Assembly: GCF_910593845.1 (NCBI RefSeq)
Contig: NZ_CAJVAS010000051.1
Span: 1 to 43,167 of the forward strand
From: Paenibacillus solanacearum
Lineage (GTDB): Bacteria > Bacillota > Bacilli > Paenibacillales > NBRC-103111
Direction of reading: 5' to 3'
Length of the DNA stretch: 43,167 bases
Shown here: one piece after another, positions 16,217 to 25,042 of the stretch
Numbering within the stretch: position 1 is the first letter of the stretch
Layout: each line of letters begins with the position of its first letter
The notes under the pieces: model-generated
Seen by the model: the letters and a program-made list of their open reading frames with translations, nothing else
What the model was told of the DNA's origin: nothing
Database searches by the model: none
Program-made: the position numbers and the translations under genes

Positions 16217-16243
16217 TTTACACAACGATCTTGGTTGTGTCAA
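16215..16243 (-). promoter_or_regulatory. Promoter of the nadABC-coaX operon
   Basis: TTGACA at 16238-16243, a 17-base spacer and TAAATT at 16215-16220. The predicted start near 16208 leaves about 90 untranslated bases before nadA. An inverted repeat fills the spacer and two direct repeats follow. Confidence 0.75.
16220..16240 (-). promoter_or_regulatory. Operator-like inverted repeat inside the nad promoter
   Basis: ACACAAC, seven bases, GTTGTGT: perfect seven-base arms lying exactly between and touching the -35 and -10 hexamers. A protein bound here would block polymerase. NiaR (YrxA), the nicotinate-responsive repressor of nad genes in Firmicutes, is the natural candidate, but I cannot confirm its motif from memory. 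Confidence 0.6.
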
Positions 16244-16396
16244 TGATTAAATCGCCGGGAAAAGCTTCGATAAACACTGATTTATCTACGATATGGAGCG
16301 TCTTGCTCCCCTCCACTATAGTTTCCCGCCAAACCCTGCTTTTTACCCTAGGCAAGGTTATCCGGCTTCTTCTATGGAACGGCCTCTGATCTTATA

Positions 16397-16425
16397 CAAC
16401 AAAAGCCGGCGCTTGCGCGCCGGCT
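16397..16425 (-). terminator. ftsH terminator
   Basis: Minus strand AGCCGGCGC, GCAA, GCGCCGGCT, TTTGTT: a nine-pair GC-rich stem with a GCAA tetraloop, ten bases after the ftsH stop. The roughly 150 bases from here to the nad promoter hold no gene I can see. Confidence 0.9.
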
Positions 16426-16434
16426 CGTTTGCTG

Positions 16435-18393
16435 CTATTTCTCGTCTTTATGGTCATCCGCATCCTCTTTATCAAAATCCAGCTTGTTGACTCCGGATTC
16501 TTGATTTTGGCTTTGGATGTTCACTTTCACATCATCGTTCTTTTGCGACGAATCCTGGCTCGGACCCAGCTTCCCGCTTTCGATCAGCTCGCGAATTTCA
16601 TCCTTCTCGAGCGTCTCTTTCTCGATCAGCGTTTCGGCGATGAGTCGTACCTGATCCGCGTATTTGGTCAGCGTTTCTTTCGCGTGGTCGTAGCAAGCAC
16701 GAATGATGCTTTGCATTTCCTGATCAATCTCGTACGCGATGGCGTCGCTATAGTTCTGTTCATGCCCGATATCGCGGCCCAGGAATACTTGGCCTTGCGT
16801 CGTGCCGAATTGCATCGGACCGAGCTTATCGCTCATCCCGAACTCGGTAATCATCCGGCGGACGATGCCGGTGGCCCGTTGGAAATCGCTATAGGCGCCG
16901 GTTCCGATCTCGCCGATGAACAGCTCCTCGGACACGCGGCCTGCGAGCAAGCCCGTCACTTTATCCAGCAGCTCGGACTTCGTCTGCATCATGCGGTCTT
17001 CGCCTTCTTTGGGCAGCATCATCACGTATCCGCCTGCGCGTCCGCGCGGGATGATCGTCACTTTGTGCACCATTTCGGCGTTCTCGACATGGACGCCGAC
17101 GATCGTATGGCCCGCTTCGTGGAAAGCGACCATCCGCTTCTCACGCTCGCTGATCACGCGGCTTTTCTTCTGCGTACCAACGATGACGCGGTCGAACGCT
17201 TCGTCGATTTCATCCATCGAGATATCTTTGCGGTTGCGGCGCGCCGCGATCAATGCCGCTTCATTCAGCAAGTTCTCCAGGTCGGCTCCCGTAAAGCCTG
17301 TCGTATAACGGGACAACTGATCGAGCTTGACGTCCTTGGAAAGCGGCTTGTTGCGCGCATGTACTTTCAGCACTGCCTCGCGTCCCTTCACATCCGGACG
17401 ATCGACCGTAATTTGGCGGTCGAAACGGCCCGGGCGGAGAAGCGCCGGGTCCAAGATGTCCGGGCGGTTCGTCGCGGCTACGATAATAATGCCTTCGTTC
17501 GCGCCAAAGCCGTCCATCTCGACAAGAAGCTGATTGAGCGTCTGCTCGCGCTCGTCATGCCCGCCGCCGAGTCCGGCGCCGCGCTGACGGCCGACCGCAT
17601 CAATCTCATCTATAAATATGATACAAGGTGCATTCTTCTTTGCATTTTCGAACAAATCGCGTACGCGCGATGCCCCGACCCCGACGAACATTTCTACGAA
17701 ATCGGAACCGCTGATACTGAAGAACGGAACACCGGCTTCACCGGCAACCGCGCGGGCCAGCAAAGTTTTACCTGTACCCGGAGGACCTACGAGAAGTACC
17801 CCTTTCGGAATTCGGGCGCCAACGGCCGAAAATTTCCGGGGATCTTTCAAGAATTCAACAACCTCGACTAGCTCCTGCTTCTCTTCGTCAGCGCCGGCAA
17901 CGTCCTCGAACGTAACCCGCTTCTTCTCCTCATTGTAAAGCCGCGCCCGGCTTTTCCCGAAATTCATTACTTTCCCGCCGCCACCCTGGGCTTGGTTCAG
18001 TAAAAAGAAGAACAGGATGAAGATGATCACGAACGGAATAATGGAGGTAAGGAAGCTGATCCAAACGTTGTCCCCTTCCATCTTCTCAATATTCACGTTT
18101 GGCACTTCGCTCGTCTGAATCATCTTGAATATTTCGTCGCTGTAAGGTGCACGGGTCTCAAAATTTTTCTTGTCCGCGGCAGGCGCGTTCTTGTATTTCC
18201 CCCGAACCAAATACGTTTGAGCGTCATATTTCACAATGATGGATTCGACATTTTTCTGCGCTAACGCTTGCTGAAGCTTATCGTAGCTTATGACATCTTT
18301 CTGATCATTTTGCGTGCTGATAAAATGTACGATACCGACGGTGACCAAAAAAATGAGCAGATAAAAGCCCGTATTGCGAATAATTCGATTCAT
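16435..18393 (-). CDS. ftsH: ATP-dependent zinc metalloprotease FtsH
   Basis: Membrane-bound AAA+ protease that degrades misfolded membrane proteins and regulators. In B. subtilis it is needed for efficient sporulation. The 652-residue protein has two membrane segments (about residues 9-25 and 110-133) around an extracytoplasmic domain. The AAA domain follows with Walker A GPPGTGKT, Walker B IIFIDEIDAVG and the pore motif MFVG, then the zinc site HEAGH. The tail is hydrophilic and charged. GAGAGGAGG precedes the ATG. It has its own promoter and terminator. Confidence 0.98.
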   Translation of the reverse strand: MNRIIRNTGFYLLIFLVTVGIVHFISTQNDQKDVISYDKLQQALAQKNVESIIVKYDAQTYLVRGKYKNAPAADKKNFETRAPYSDEIFKMIQTSEVPNVNIEKMEGDNVWISFLTSIIPFVIIFILFFFLLNQAQGGGGKVMNFGKSRARLYNEEKKRVTFEDVAGADEEKQELVEVVEFLKDPRKFSAVGARIPKGVLLVGPPGTGKTLLARAVAGEAGVPFFSISGSDFVEMFVGVGASRVRDLFENAKKNAPCIIFIDEIDAVGRQRGAGLGGGHDEREQTLNQLLVEMDGFGANEGIIIVAATNRPDILDPALLRPGRFDRQITVDRPDVKGREAVLKVHARNKPLSKDVKLDQLSRYTTGFTGADLENLLNEAALIAARRNRKDISMDEIDEAFDRVIVGTQKKSRVISEREKRMVAFHEAGHTIVGVHVENAEMVHKVTIIPRGRAGGYVMMLPKEGEDRMMQTKSELLDKVTGLLAGRVSEELFIGEIGTGAYSDFQRATGIVRRMITEFGMSDKLGPMQFGTTQGQVFLGRDIGHEQNYSDAIAYEIDQEMQSIIRACYDHAKETLTKYADQVRLIAETLIEKETLEKDEIRELIESGKLGPSQDSSQKNDDVKVNIQSQNQESGVNKLDFDKEDADDHKDEK

Positions 18394-18428
18394 CCCCTAC
18401 CTCCTCTCAAAAAACGGCAACATTGTAT

Positions 18429-18458
18429 ATTGTACCACAGCAAGTCTCGGCATCTCAA
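18429..18458 (-). promoter_or_regulatory. ftsH promoter with extended -10
   Basis: TTGAGA at 18453-18458, an 18-base spacer and TACAAT at 18429-18434, with TG one base before the -10 (extended -10). The start lies roughly 30 bases before the ftsH ATG, within the short hpt-ftsH gap. Confidence 0.72.
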
Positions 18459-18464
18459 GAAATG

Positions 18465-19004
18465 CTAATGGGAGTACACTTCCGGCTTCAAGATGCCTAC
18501 ATAAGGCAAGTTCCGGTACTTCTCCGCATAGTCTAACCCATAGCCGACCACAAATGCATCGGGGATGACAAATCCTTTGTAATCCGCATCCAAATCCACG
18601 GTACGGCGTCCCGGTTTATCGAACAGGGCCGCGATCGTGATCGACTGCGCATTGCGCCGCTCCAGCACGTCAATCAAATAGCTCAGCGTCAAGCCGCTAT
18701 CGATGATATCCTCAACGATCAGTACATGTCTGCCCTCGACGGAAATATCGAGATCCTTGATGATCTTCACGACACCGGACGACTTGGTCGATGCCCCGTA
18801 GCTGGATACGGCCATAAAGTCAATTTCCAGCGGGACGTTAATCTGCTTGACGAGGTCGCCCATAAAAATAAAGGCCCCTTTCAATACGCAGATTACGAGC
18901 GGATTACGCCCCTCGAAATCCCGACTGATCGCAGCGCCCATCTCCTTTACTTTGTCTTGAATTTGTTGTTCCGAGTAGAGTGTTTCTTGTACGTCGTTTT
19001 GCAA
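18465..19004 (-). CDS. hpt: Hypoxanthine phosphoribosyltransferase, TTG start
   Basis: Salvages hypoxanthine and guanine with PRPP to IMP and GMP. The PRPP loop is VLIVEDIIDSGLTLSYL, with LKGAFIFMGDL near the start and the purine-contact segment FVVGYGLDYAEKYRNLPYVG. The frame opens at a GTG (19019), but that codon is immediately followed by GGGAGGA, a ribosome site. The TTG at 19004, seven bases further, is the better start and gives 179 residues, matching the usual length of about 180. It lies 43 bases after tilS. In B. subtilis Hpt and TilS act together at the ftsH promoter. Whether that holds here is unknown. Confidence 0.94.
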   Translation of the reverse strand: MQNDVQETLYSEQQIQDKVKEMGAAISRDFEGRNPLVICVLKGAFIFMGDLVKQINVPLEIDFMAVSSYGASTKSSGVVKIIKDLDISVEGRHVLIVEDIIDSGLTLSYLIDVLERRNAQSITIAALFDKPGRRTVDLDADYKGFVIPDAFVVGYGLDYAEKYRNLPYVGILKPEVYSH

Positions 19005-19047
19005 GAGTGATCCTCCCACTTTTCAATTAAAATTGGTTGCATTATGA

Positions 19048-20493
19048 TTATCTTGACATGCTGAAAAGCAGACTCTCCGGCATGTGAAGCTTCATATGTA
19101 AATAGCGTACCGTCTCGGCGCTGCATCCGGCATGAGCCGACCTTCTGACACCGGGAAGCCAAAGCACCGTTCCCGCGGCGTCCTCCACAATCGGTATGCG
19201 TTCCCTAAGCAGGGGAGGGACTTTTGCGTCGATATACATATCTTTTACTTTTTTCGTTCCGTTTAGTCCGTACGGCTTCATCCGGTCTCCCGGCCTGCGG
19301 CTGCGGACCGACAACGGAAAAACAAGCTGGTCGGCATCGAACCACGCCTCATAGGCAGCGGCGCCGCGTTCGCGAGATCCTTCCGTGCCAAGCCAGCGCA
19401 GTTCCAGGCTGACTCCGGTCTCCGGAATGGCGATCGCTTCTTGCCCTCGCTCTACAGCATACGCATAAGCCACCGGCTGTAAAACCATAGTATGAACGGC
19501 AATACGATCATATTCCCTGACGATCGTAATGTTTTGTCCGATCTCTCTCCGGAAATTCGAAGGCGACTTCGCCGTCATCGCCTGACGGGCCCCTTCAACG
19601 GTCACAAAATCAATGCCGTCCGGGTCAGAGGCAAGATAATTTAATATTAGTTTAATCAAACGCCTTTGTAAAGCAACATGTACCCCTGCGAACCAATTTG
19701 CGGACCAGGCGTACACCCCGTCCTCCCGGCTTATGTGCCGCGAGGCCAATTCCTTGGTTTCCTGCTCCAAGTAATCGTTTTCCGCAGCAGCCATCTCCGT
19801 GAGGTGGAGCAGCGCGGTAGGCAGTTGTTCATTATATTGTCTTAAAAACGGCAGCGCCGCATTCCGGATCTGATTGCGAAAATATTTGTTCTCGAGATTG
19901 CTGCTGTCAATGCAATAAGACAGATGCTGCGCCTGGCAGTAATCGACGAGGTCTGATTTGTATATACGAAGCAAGGGGCGAATAAGTTCCAACCCATTTT
20001 TTACCATTCTCCGCATTGGCATGCCTGCCAGACCGGACGGCGATGTACCGCGGATCAGCCGCATCAGCGCGGTTTCCGCCTGATCGTCCGCATGGTGGGC
20101 CAGCGCCATGCGGCTCGCCCCCGCCCGCTGCGCCGTTTCCGTCAAGAATGCGTAGCGCAGCTCCCTTGCCGCGACTTGCGGATTTTTGCCCGTTTCCCTT
20201 ATATGCCGCGGCACGTCGATCAGTGTGCTTGTGCAGGGCAGCTGCAGCTCTTGCGCCAGCCGCTCGACAAGCTCAGCCTCCCGCTCCGACTCCTCGCCGC
20301 GGAAGCTGTGATTGACGTGGGCGACGGTAAGCTTCCACCCATAGCGCCCGGACAGTGCAAATAGGAGATGCAGCAGCCCGACGGAATCAGGCCCTCCCGA
20401 TACCGCGACAACGACGCCGTCCCCTGGCGAAATCAAATGTTCCGTACGGATAACCCGCTCTACGCGATCCGTCAATTCTCCTGCAGATCCCAT
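19048..20493 (-). CDS. tilS: tRNA(Ile)-lysidine synthase
   Basis: Modifies C34 of the CAU anticodon of tRNA-Ile2 to lysidine, changing both its amino-acid identity and its codon reading. The protein has the PP-loop ATPase motif AVSGGPDSVGLL, HVNHSFRGEES, RELRYAFL, LAHHADDQAETALMRLIRG and IDSSN, then a linker and the C-terminal TilS domain (SRRPGDRMKPYGLNGTKKVKDMYID). Two ATG codons lie at the start. The second (20493) is nine bases from AGAGG and gives 481 residues. The first is only three bases away and is unlikely. Confidence 0.95.
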   Translation of the reverse strand: MGSAGELTDRVERVIRTEHLISPGDGVVVAVSGGPDSVGLLHLLFALSGRYGWKLTVAHVNHSFRGEESEREAELVERLAQELQLPCTSTLIDVPRHIRETGKNPQVAARELRYAFLTETAQRAGASRMALAHHADDQAETALMRLIRGTSPSGLAGMPMRRMVKNGLELIRPLLRIYKSDLVDYCQAQHLSYCIDSSNLENKYFRNQIRNAALPFLRQYNEQLPTALLHLTEMAAAENDYLEQETKELASRHISREDGVYAWSANWFAGVHVALQRRLIKLILNYLASDPDGIDFVTVEGARQAMTAKSPSNFRREIGQNITIVREYDRIAVHTMVLQPVAYAYAVERGQEAIAIPETGVSLELRWLGTEGSRERGAAAYEAWFDADQLVFPLSVRSRRPGDRMKPYGLNGTKKVKDMYIDAKVPPLLRERIPIVEDAAGTVLWLPGVRRSAHAGCSAETVRYLHMKLHMPESLLFSMSR

Positions 20494-20526
20494 CCCCATA
20501 AACCTCTTCCCTTGGCTGAGCGCGCC

Positions 20527-21450
20527 TCACGGCCAAAACATATAAACCGTCGCTCCGAATAACAGCAGCGAAGCGGCGAAGCATACCTTGATCCAGCCGC
20601 CGCTCACCGGCTTCTTGCGAACGGGCCGCTTGGCCAGACTGCGCGCGCGCCAATCGGCAAGCGCTTGCCGCGAACCCGCATATTGGCCGAGCAGCGCCTT
20701 GCGCAATACCGGCGCGGCCGGAGCGAGCAGCTCATTGTCTCTAAGCATCTCGATCAGCGCCTCGACGTTGCGATTTTGCGGAAGTATCGCCTTGAACCCT
20801 TGAAGGCGCCGCTGCCGGTCCGTTACGCTCAGAAGCAGCACAGCGAAGGAGAACAAATCATATGCCTCGTCCGCCGTGCGCGTGCCGGCATTCCAGAACC
20901 CCCGGTCATACACTTCCGTAAACTGCTTGATCGACCGCCCTTTGGCGGTCAATCCGCCGAAATCGATCAGCTCCGTATCGCCGTAGCCGCTAATGATCAT
21001 ATTCTCGGCTTTCAAATCGCCGAACACAAAGCCGCCGGCATGGAGCTCCGTCAGCTTGCGCAGCAGATGCAGACCGACCAGATGCACCCAGTCCCGGCCG
21101 TTCTCCGTCAGGAAATCCGTCAACGATTTGCCCCGTATGTACCTCATGACATAAAATGGATAGTCTTTGCCTTCATATGCAAAGTCATCGGAATCGACCA
21201 TGAACTGCTGAAACGAGCTTGATGACCGGGACAGCGCTTTGAGCGCATTAACCTCCGATTGATGATCATGCGGATCAAAACCCGATTTCAGCGCGTAATG
21301 CTGCTTCCCCTTGCGAACAAGATACACTCTGCCGTTCGCGCCTTCGCCGAGAAGCCTTTCTACGCGGTATTGGCCGTTATTCCACTTCCCCTGAATCAGG
21401 GTTCCTGCCGGAAAAGCAGGCTCAAACGACGTAGTCACTCCATATCCCAT
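20527..21450 (-). CDS. yabT: Membrane-anchored Ser/Thr protein kinase (YabT-like)
   Basis: Hanks-type kinase of about 307 residues. The glycine loop is LLGEGANGRVYLV, with YALKSG giving the ATP lysine. The catalytic loop reads VFGDLKAENM, so the HRD motif is replaced by F-G-D, and the metal loop is DFGG. A basic stretch (RSLAKRPVRKKP) precedes a single C-terminal membrane helix that ends the protein. B. subtilis YabT has this layout, binds DNA through a basic region and acts in the forespore. The ATG at 21450 behind AGGTAGGG matches the YabT N-terminus. An in-frame GTG at 21438 is possible. It overlaps yabS by 29 bases. Confidence 0.88.
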   Translation of the reverse strand: MGYGVTTSFEPAFPAGTLIQGKWNNGQYRVERLLGEGANGRVYLVRKGKQHYALKSGFDPHDHQSEVNALKALSRSSSSFQQFMVDSDDFAYEGKDYPFYVMRYIRGKSLTDFLTENGRDWVHLVGLHLLRKLTELHAGGFVFGDLKAENMIISGYGDTELIDFGGLTAKGRSIKQFTEVYDRGFWNAGTRTADEAYDLFSFAVLLLSVTDRQRRLQGFKAILPQNRNVEALIEMLRDNELLAPAAPVLRKALLGQYAGSRQALADWRARSLAKRPVRKKPVSGGWIKVCFAASLLLFGATVYMFWP

Positions 21451-22198
21451 CCCTACCTGCGTTTGCACGGTTGTGTGAGTCGCGGCCGTCCCGGTGCAGT
21501 GTTCTGTCTTCCACTTCCAACCCAACGGCATCTCCGGCAATGAACTGAACCACTTTCAGCAGAGCCGGGCCGGTAGGCGTCGTTCCCTTCATGTTTAATT
21601 TATAAAACAACCGGTTTAAATTTGCAAGGTCTCGCGTCCAATCCAGATCCATCTCCACCTCCTGCTCGCCTGAAACATTTCCGGGGAAATGAAACACCGA
21701 TAGCAGGCTTTCGCCGATGCGGGACTGCAAGCTGAGCTGTAAATCATAGATAGCGTCTTTGACGGCGTCAAGTTTGGGCTTCATGCTGGCGCTGGCGTCG
21801 ATCAGGAGGGATACCTTCAGCGCGGTCGTCTCCGTCAGTTCGTCAATGACGTGCACGACGTCGGAGCGTTGCTCCGGGGGGAGCGCTTCCAGCCTCGAAT
21901 GCCCGAGAATTGTTCTTAATTCTTCACTTACCACCTGCTGTATCGTCTGAATCACCGTCTTGCGCGTCATCATCTGGACCGTCTGGGACAGCTGCGCAGG
22001 CTGGACGATCCGGCTCATGCCGCCCCCGGCTCTGGCGATCGCCTGAATTTCTTCCGCTCCCTGTTCACCTATGCCCCCGCTGTCCAATACGCCAACAACG
22101 TGCACGACAATTCCTTCCGCCTTGGCATGGGCAGCCGCCACTACCGGGCTAATCCCTACGTTCGAGCAGCCGTCGGTAATGAGAATGATTTGTTTCAT
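21422..22198 (-). CDS. yabS: von Willebrand factor A domain protein (YabS-like)
   Basis: A 258-residue protein with two VWA-type halves. The first begins directly with the MIDAS-like strand IILITDGCSNVG. The second has the metal-site motif LLIDASASM (DxSxS) and a MKGTTPTGPALL threonine loop. VWA domains bind partner proteins through a metal ion, and the partner is unknown here. The overlap with the downstream kinase gene suggests the two products work together, as in B. subtilis where yabS-yabT are a pair between spoIIE and tilS. AAGGGAGG precedes the ATG. Confidence 0.85.
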   Translation of the reverse strand: MKQIILITDGCSNVGISPVVAAAHAKAEGIVVHVVGVLDSGGIGEQGAEEIQAIARAGGGMSRIVQPAQLSQTVQMMTRKTVIQTIQQVVSEELRTILGHSRLEALPPEQRSDVVHVIDELTETTALKVSLLIDASASMKPKLDAVKDAIYDLQLSLQSRIGESLLSVFHFPGNVSGEQEVEMDLDWTRDLANLNRLFYKLNMKGTTPTGPALLKVVQFIAGDAVGLEVEDRTLHRDGRDSHNRANAGRDGIWSDYVV

Positions 22199-22228
22199 GG
22201 CTTCCTGCCTCCCTTCTATCTACTTCCC

Positions 22229-22257
22229 AGTTTTTCCAATTGGAATATTTCTAAACT
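22229..22257 (-). promoter_or_regulatory. Candidate sigma-F-type promoter of yabS-yabT
   Basis: AGTTTA at 22252-22257, 14 bases, GGAAAAACT at 22229-22237, which fits the forespore pattern GGNNANANT. The predicted start is about 25 bases before the yabS ATG. A perfect 12-base palindrome TTCCAATTGGAA (22234-22245) overlaps the -10. Short degenerate motifs like this also arise by chance. Confidence 0.42.
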
Positions 22258-22395
22258 TGGAAGAAATCGGTTTGTCGCTATTGCGCCTTGCCTCGGGAGA
22301 GCTGGATAACCCTATCAGCTGGCTGCGAAGATTTCGAAAAGTTCCGGTACGACCGCCAATAACCGTCAGCATTCGGATCGCCCCTGAGGCAGCAC

Positions 22396-22430
22396 AAAAA
22401 AGCGGCATCCGTTCGGAGCACCGCTTTTTA
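22396..22430 (-). terminator. spoIIE terminator (bidirectional form)
   Basis: Minus strand AAAAAGCGG ... CCGCTTTTTT with an inner TCCG-AA-CGGA stem, 46 bases after the spoIIE stop. A/T runs on both sides make it work in either direction. The gap between spoIIE and yabS otherwise holds only the yabS promoter region. Confidence 0.8.
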
Positions 22431-22475
22431 TAGTTTATGCTGCATGCTGATCCATAGCGCCGCCGCTGCCGCCGA

Positions 22476-24971
22476 TCAACTGACCGTCTTCGGCCGGTCG
22501 ATCTTCTGGAGGCCGGGCCAGCGGAACGTCGCCCATTCGGGCTGAAACTTCTCGACGCGCGCGACGACGACCGTCATATCGTCATAAATTTCGCCGTGAT
22601 GATATCGGACAACCCGCTCCAGCAGCACGTCGGCAAACTCTTGCGGCGTCTCGGCATCGATCTCGCCGATCATCCGTTTCATCCACATTTCTTTGTTGAC
22701 CGCATGGCCGGGGGCATCATAGATGCCATCGGTAATCATAATGAGCGTATCGCCATGCTGCAGCGGGACGCTGACCAGATCGACATCGATGTCGTGCACG
22801 ATGCCGACCGGCAAATTATTGGCCGTCACCGGGAACACCTCGCTGCCGCGCTTAATGAAGCTTGGCGTCGAGCCGATCTTCATGAATGTCGTCTGCGCGC
22901 TGTACAAATCGATCAACGCCACATCGACCGTCGCGTAAATTTCATCCGAGGAACGCAGCATCAATATCGAATTGACCGACTTGATCGCCAGCTTCTCGTC
23001 CATGCCCGACTGCAGCAGCTGCTGCAAAATGGTGAGCGCTGTGCTGCTCTCCGCCCGCGCCCGCTCGCCGTTGCCCATACCGTCGCTGAGCGCCACCGCA
23101 AACTTTCCGTTGCTGAGCTCCGTCGTGCTGAAGCTGTCGCCGGACAATAAATCCCCGCCTTTGGCCGCTCCCGCTACGCCCGTTTCCACCTCGTACTCCT
23201 TGGCCGAGCCGAACAACACCGTGCTGTATCCTTCCTTCCGTTCGAGCGCCTGCTCGTCCTTGACGGCGATATGCTCGCCCAATATTTCCGAGAGCAGCGG
23301 CGCAATAATTTTACGGCATTCGTCAAACCCTTTCGTATATTGATGAATGATTTCGATCTCCACATTGCCTTCATCAAGACTGATCACGTCAATGCTATGG
23401 ATGGATAGCCCCAGCTCCTCAAGCGCGCTGCGAATCTGCTCCTCCTGCATGAACATCTCCTGTCCTTCGCGTTTGATTTCTTTCGCCAAGTCTTCCATCA
23501 CCTGCGAAACACCAGACAGCTGTTCCGCCACAAGCTGCCTGCTGTCGATAATCTGCCTCTTCCAATGCTGATCGTTTTTGTACAGATCGTACTGCTGCTT
23601 CATAACGCCGAGCACCTGATCCGGCTTGATGCACGCCTTTCTCCATTCCGGCAGCAAATCTTTCTTCGTCATCTGTTCCCGAAGCTCCACCTCGGTCATC
23701 ATATCGGTCATGAATTTATATGTTTGGTAAAACTTGTCGTCCCAGCACTGCTGCCTCTTCCAGCAGGAAGCGCATGACTTCTCCGCCACCGAGTTCATAA
23801 AATGGCCGACCTCTTCTTCACGCTGCATCGGCTGCACTTCGGCCGTAATCTGCTTGAAGCTGCGGGAAAGCTGGCGGAATACCTCCGAAAACTGCTCCAC
23901 TCGCCCGGCCGTCACATCCCGTACCCGCTTCGCATAGTCATGCTGCGACTTCAAATTCTCCTGCGTCCCGGGAACATATTTGGCCAGCGTTTGAATGACG
24001 CCTCTCGGCGTTAGGAGAAACAGCAGAACGGCGGCAACCGATTCCCATGTCGAGTTGATCACTTCCGATTGATTGCCCAAATAGATGGACAGGATCGATG
24101 TCCCGAGCAGCATGCCGATCGCTACCGCCATTTTATTGCCTTCCTTAAGCAGCCCGGCAAGCATCCCGGCAAAGGCGAGCAGGCTCATTTGGTAAATGGC
24201 GCTCGAATTCGCAAGACTGAGAATGAGCCCGGTAATGACGCCGACCGATGCTCCAAGCGGCGCACCGCCGACAAGCGCGAACAGCAGGATCAAATAGCGG
24301 GACAGCACATGCTCCAGCGTGACAGGGCCGATCAGCCAGCCTACGGTCCCTGTCATGACCGAGGCGAGCAATATAATGAGGCAGATCACTTCCTCATTCT
24401 TAAGAACATAATTTTTGCGGGATAATGTAAACACTGGGATCGCTTGCAAAAAGATATGTGTCAGAATGAGACTGAGCATCGATTCCACGCCGGTCATCAT
24501 GAACGTATACCAGCTCATCTGCGCATCAGCCAAATGCGAGAACAGCTGGACTAGAAAAGTAGAAGCAAACACGATCACCGGTGCATACGAAATATCGGAC
24601 CGCTCGAATCGTTCGACGCCTTTCTGGATAAGAATGAATACCAGCATCTCGACGACTAAATATCCCGTGTGCTTCGGATCTAACGAGAACAAGCTTCCCG
24701 CCGCCAGGAACGCACCCGACCAATACAGCAGTTCCCTTCTCAAGAAATACATGACGGCGAAGAACGCGACCGCGAACGGAGCAAGCTGATCGAGGATCAT
24801 TGCCCGACCGAGCAGAAAGGCCATAAAGAGCAGCAAAATGGACCACTTCTTGGCGACGAGCGTCTGCACGAGCCGGTTTTTCACAAGTGCATTGCCTGCC
24901 GCTTGCTTTGCACGATGCATCCATCCAGACCAAACCGTTTCCACTTGATTAAAAGTTTGCCATTTTTGCAT
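22476..24971 (-). CDS. spoIIE: Stage II sporulation protein E (PP2C phosphatase)
   Basis: Dephosphorylates the anti-anti-sigma factor SpoIIAA, which frees sigma-F in the forespore, and also acts at the polar septum with FtsZ. The 831-residue protein has a hydrophobic N-terminal region of about ten membrane segments (residues 45-330), a regulatory middle region, and a C-terminal PP2C domain with GDSFSTTELSNGKFAVALSDGMGNGERA and LIMITDGIYDA carrying the metal-binding aspartates. It opens behind a modest GGGTGGTG site. It has its own developmental promoter and terminator. Confidence 0.97.
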   Translation of the reverse strand: MQKWQTFNQVETVWSGWMHRAKQAAGNALVKNRLVQTLVAKKWSILLLFMAFLLGRAMILDQLAPFAVAFFAVMYFLRRELLYWSGAFLAAGSLFSLDPKHTGYLVVEMLVFILIQKGVERFERSDISYAPVIVFASTFLVQLFSHLADAQMSWYTFMMTGVESMLSLILTHIFLQAIPVFTLSRKNYVLKNEEVICLIILLASVMTGTVGWLIGPVTLEHVLSRYLILLFALVGGAPLGASVGVITGLILSLANSSAIYQMSLLAFAGMLAGLLKEGNKMAVAIGMLLGTSILSIYLGNQSEVINSTWESVAAVLLFLLTPRGVIQTLAKYVPGTQENLKSQHDYAKRVRDVTAGRVEQFSEVFRQLSRSFKQITAEVQPMQREEEVGHFMNSVAEKSCASCWKRQQCWDDKFYQTYKFMTDMMTEVELREQMTKKDLLPEWRKACIKPDQVLGVMKQQYDLYKNDQHWKRQIIDSRQLVAEQLSGVSQVMEDLAKEIKREGQEMFMQEEQIRSALEELGLSIHSIDVISLDEGNVEIEIIHQYTKGFDECRKIIAPLLSEILGEHIAVKDEQALERKEGYSTVLFGSAKEYEVETGVAGAAKGGDLLSGDSFSTTELSNGKFAVALSDGMGNGERARAESSTALTILQQLLQSGMDEKLAIKSVNSILMLRSSDEIYATVDVALIDLYSAQTTFMKIGSTPSFIKRGSEVFPVTANNLPVGIVHDIDVDLVSVPLQHGDTLIMITDGIYDAPGHAVNKEMWMKRMIGEIDAETPQEFADVLLERVVRYHHGEIYDDMTVVVARVEKFQPEWATFRWPGLQKIDRPKTVS

Positions 24972-25009
24972 ATTTTCATTACACCACCCATAAGCTATTA
25001 GTGGTACTT

Positions 25010-25042
25010 AGTATAATAGGTGTCTTTCGGAAAGTTTGTCAT
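25010..25042 (-). promoter_or_regulatory. spoIIE promoter with 21-base spacer (Spo0A-activated type)
   Basis: ATGACA at 25037-25042, a 21-base spacer, TATACT at 25010-25015. B. subtilis spoIIE also has sigma-A hexamers separated by 21 bases instead of 17 and depends on Spo0A~P. A near-match to the 0A box (TGTCGGA against TGTCGAA) lies upstream at 25069-25075, and TGACAAA at the -35 is a second weak match. Confidence 0.7.

Noticed and set aside
16270..16287. GATAAA-CACTGA-TTTATC inverted repeat
   Set aside because: Short AT-rich stem with no T run and no promoter next to it; not convincing as terminator or operator.
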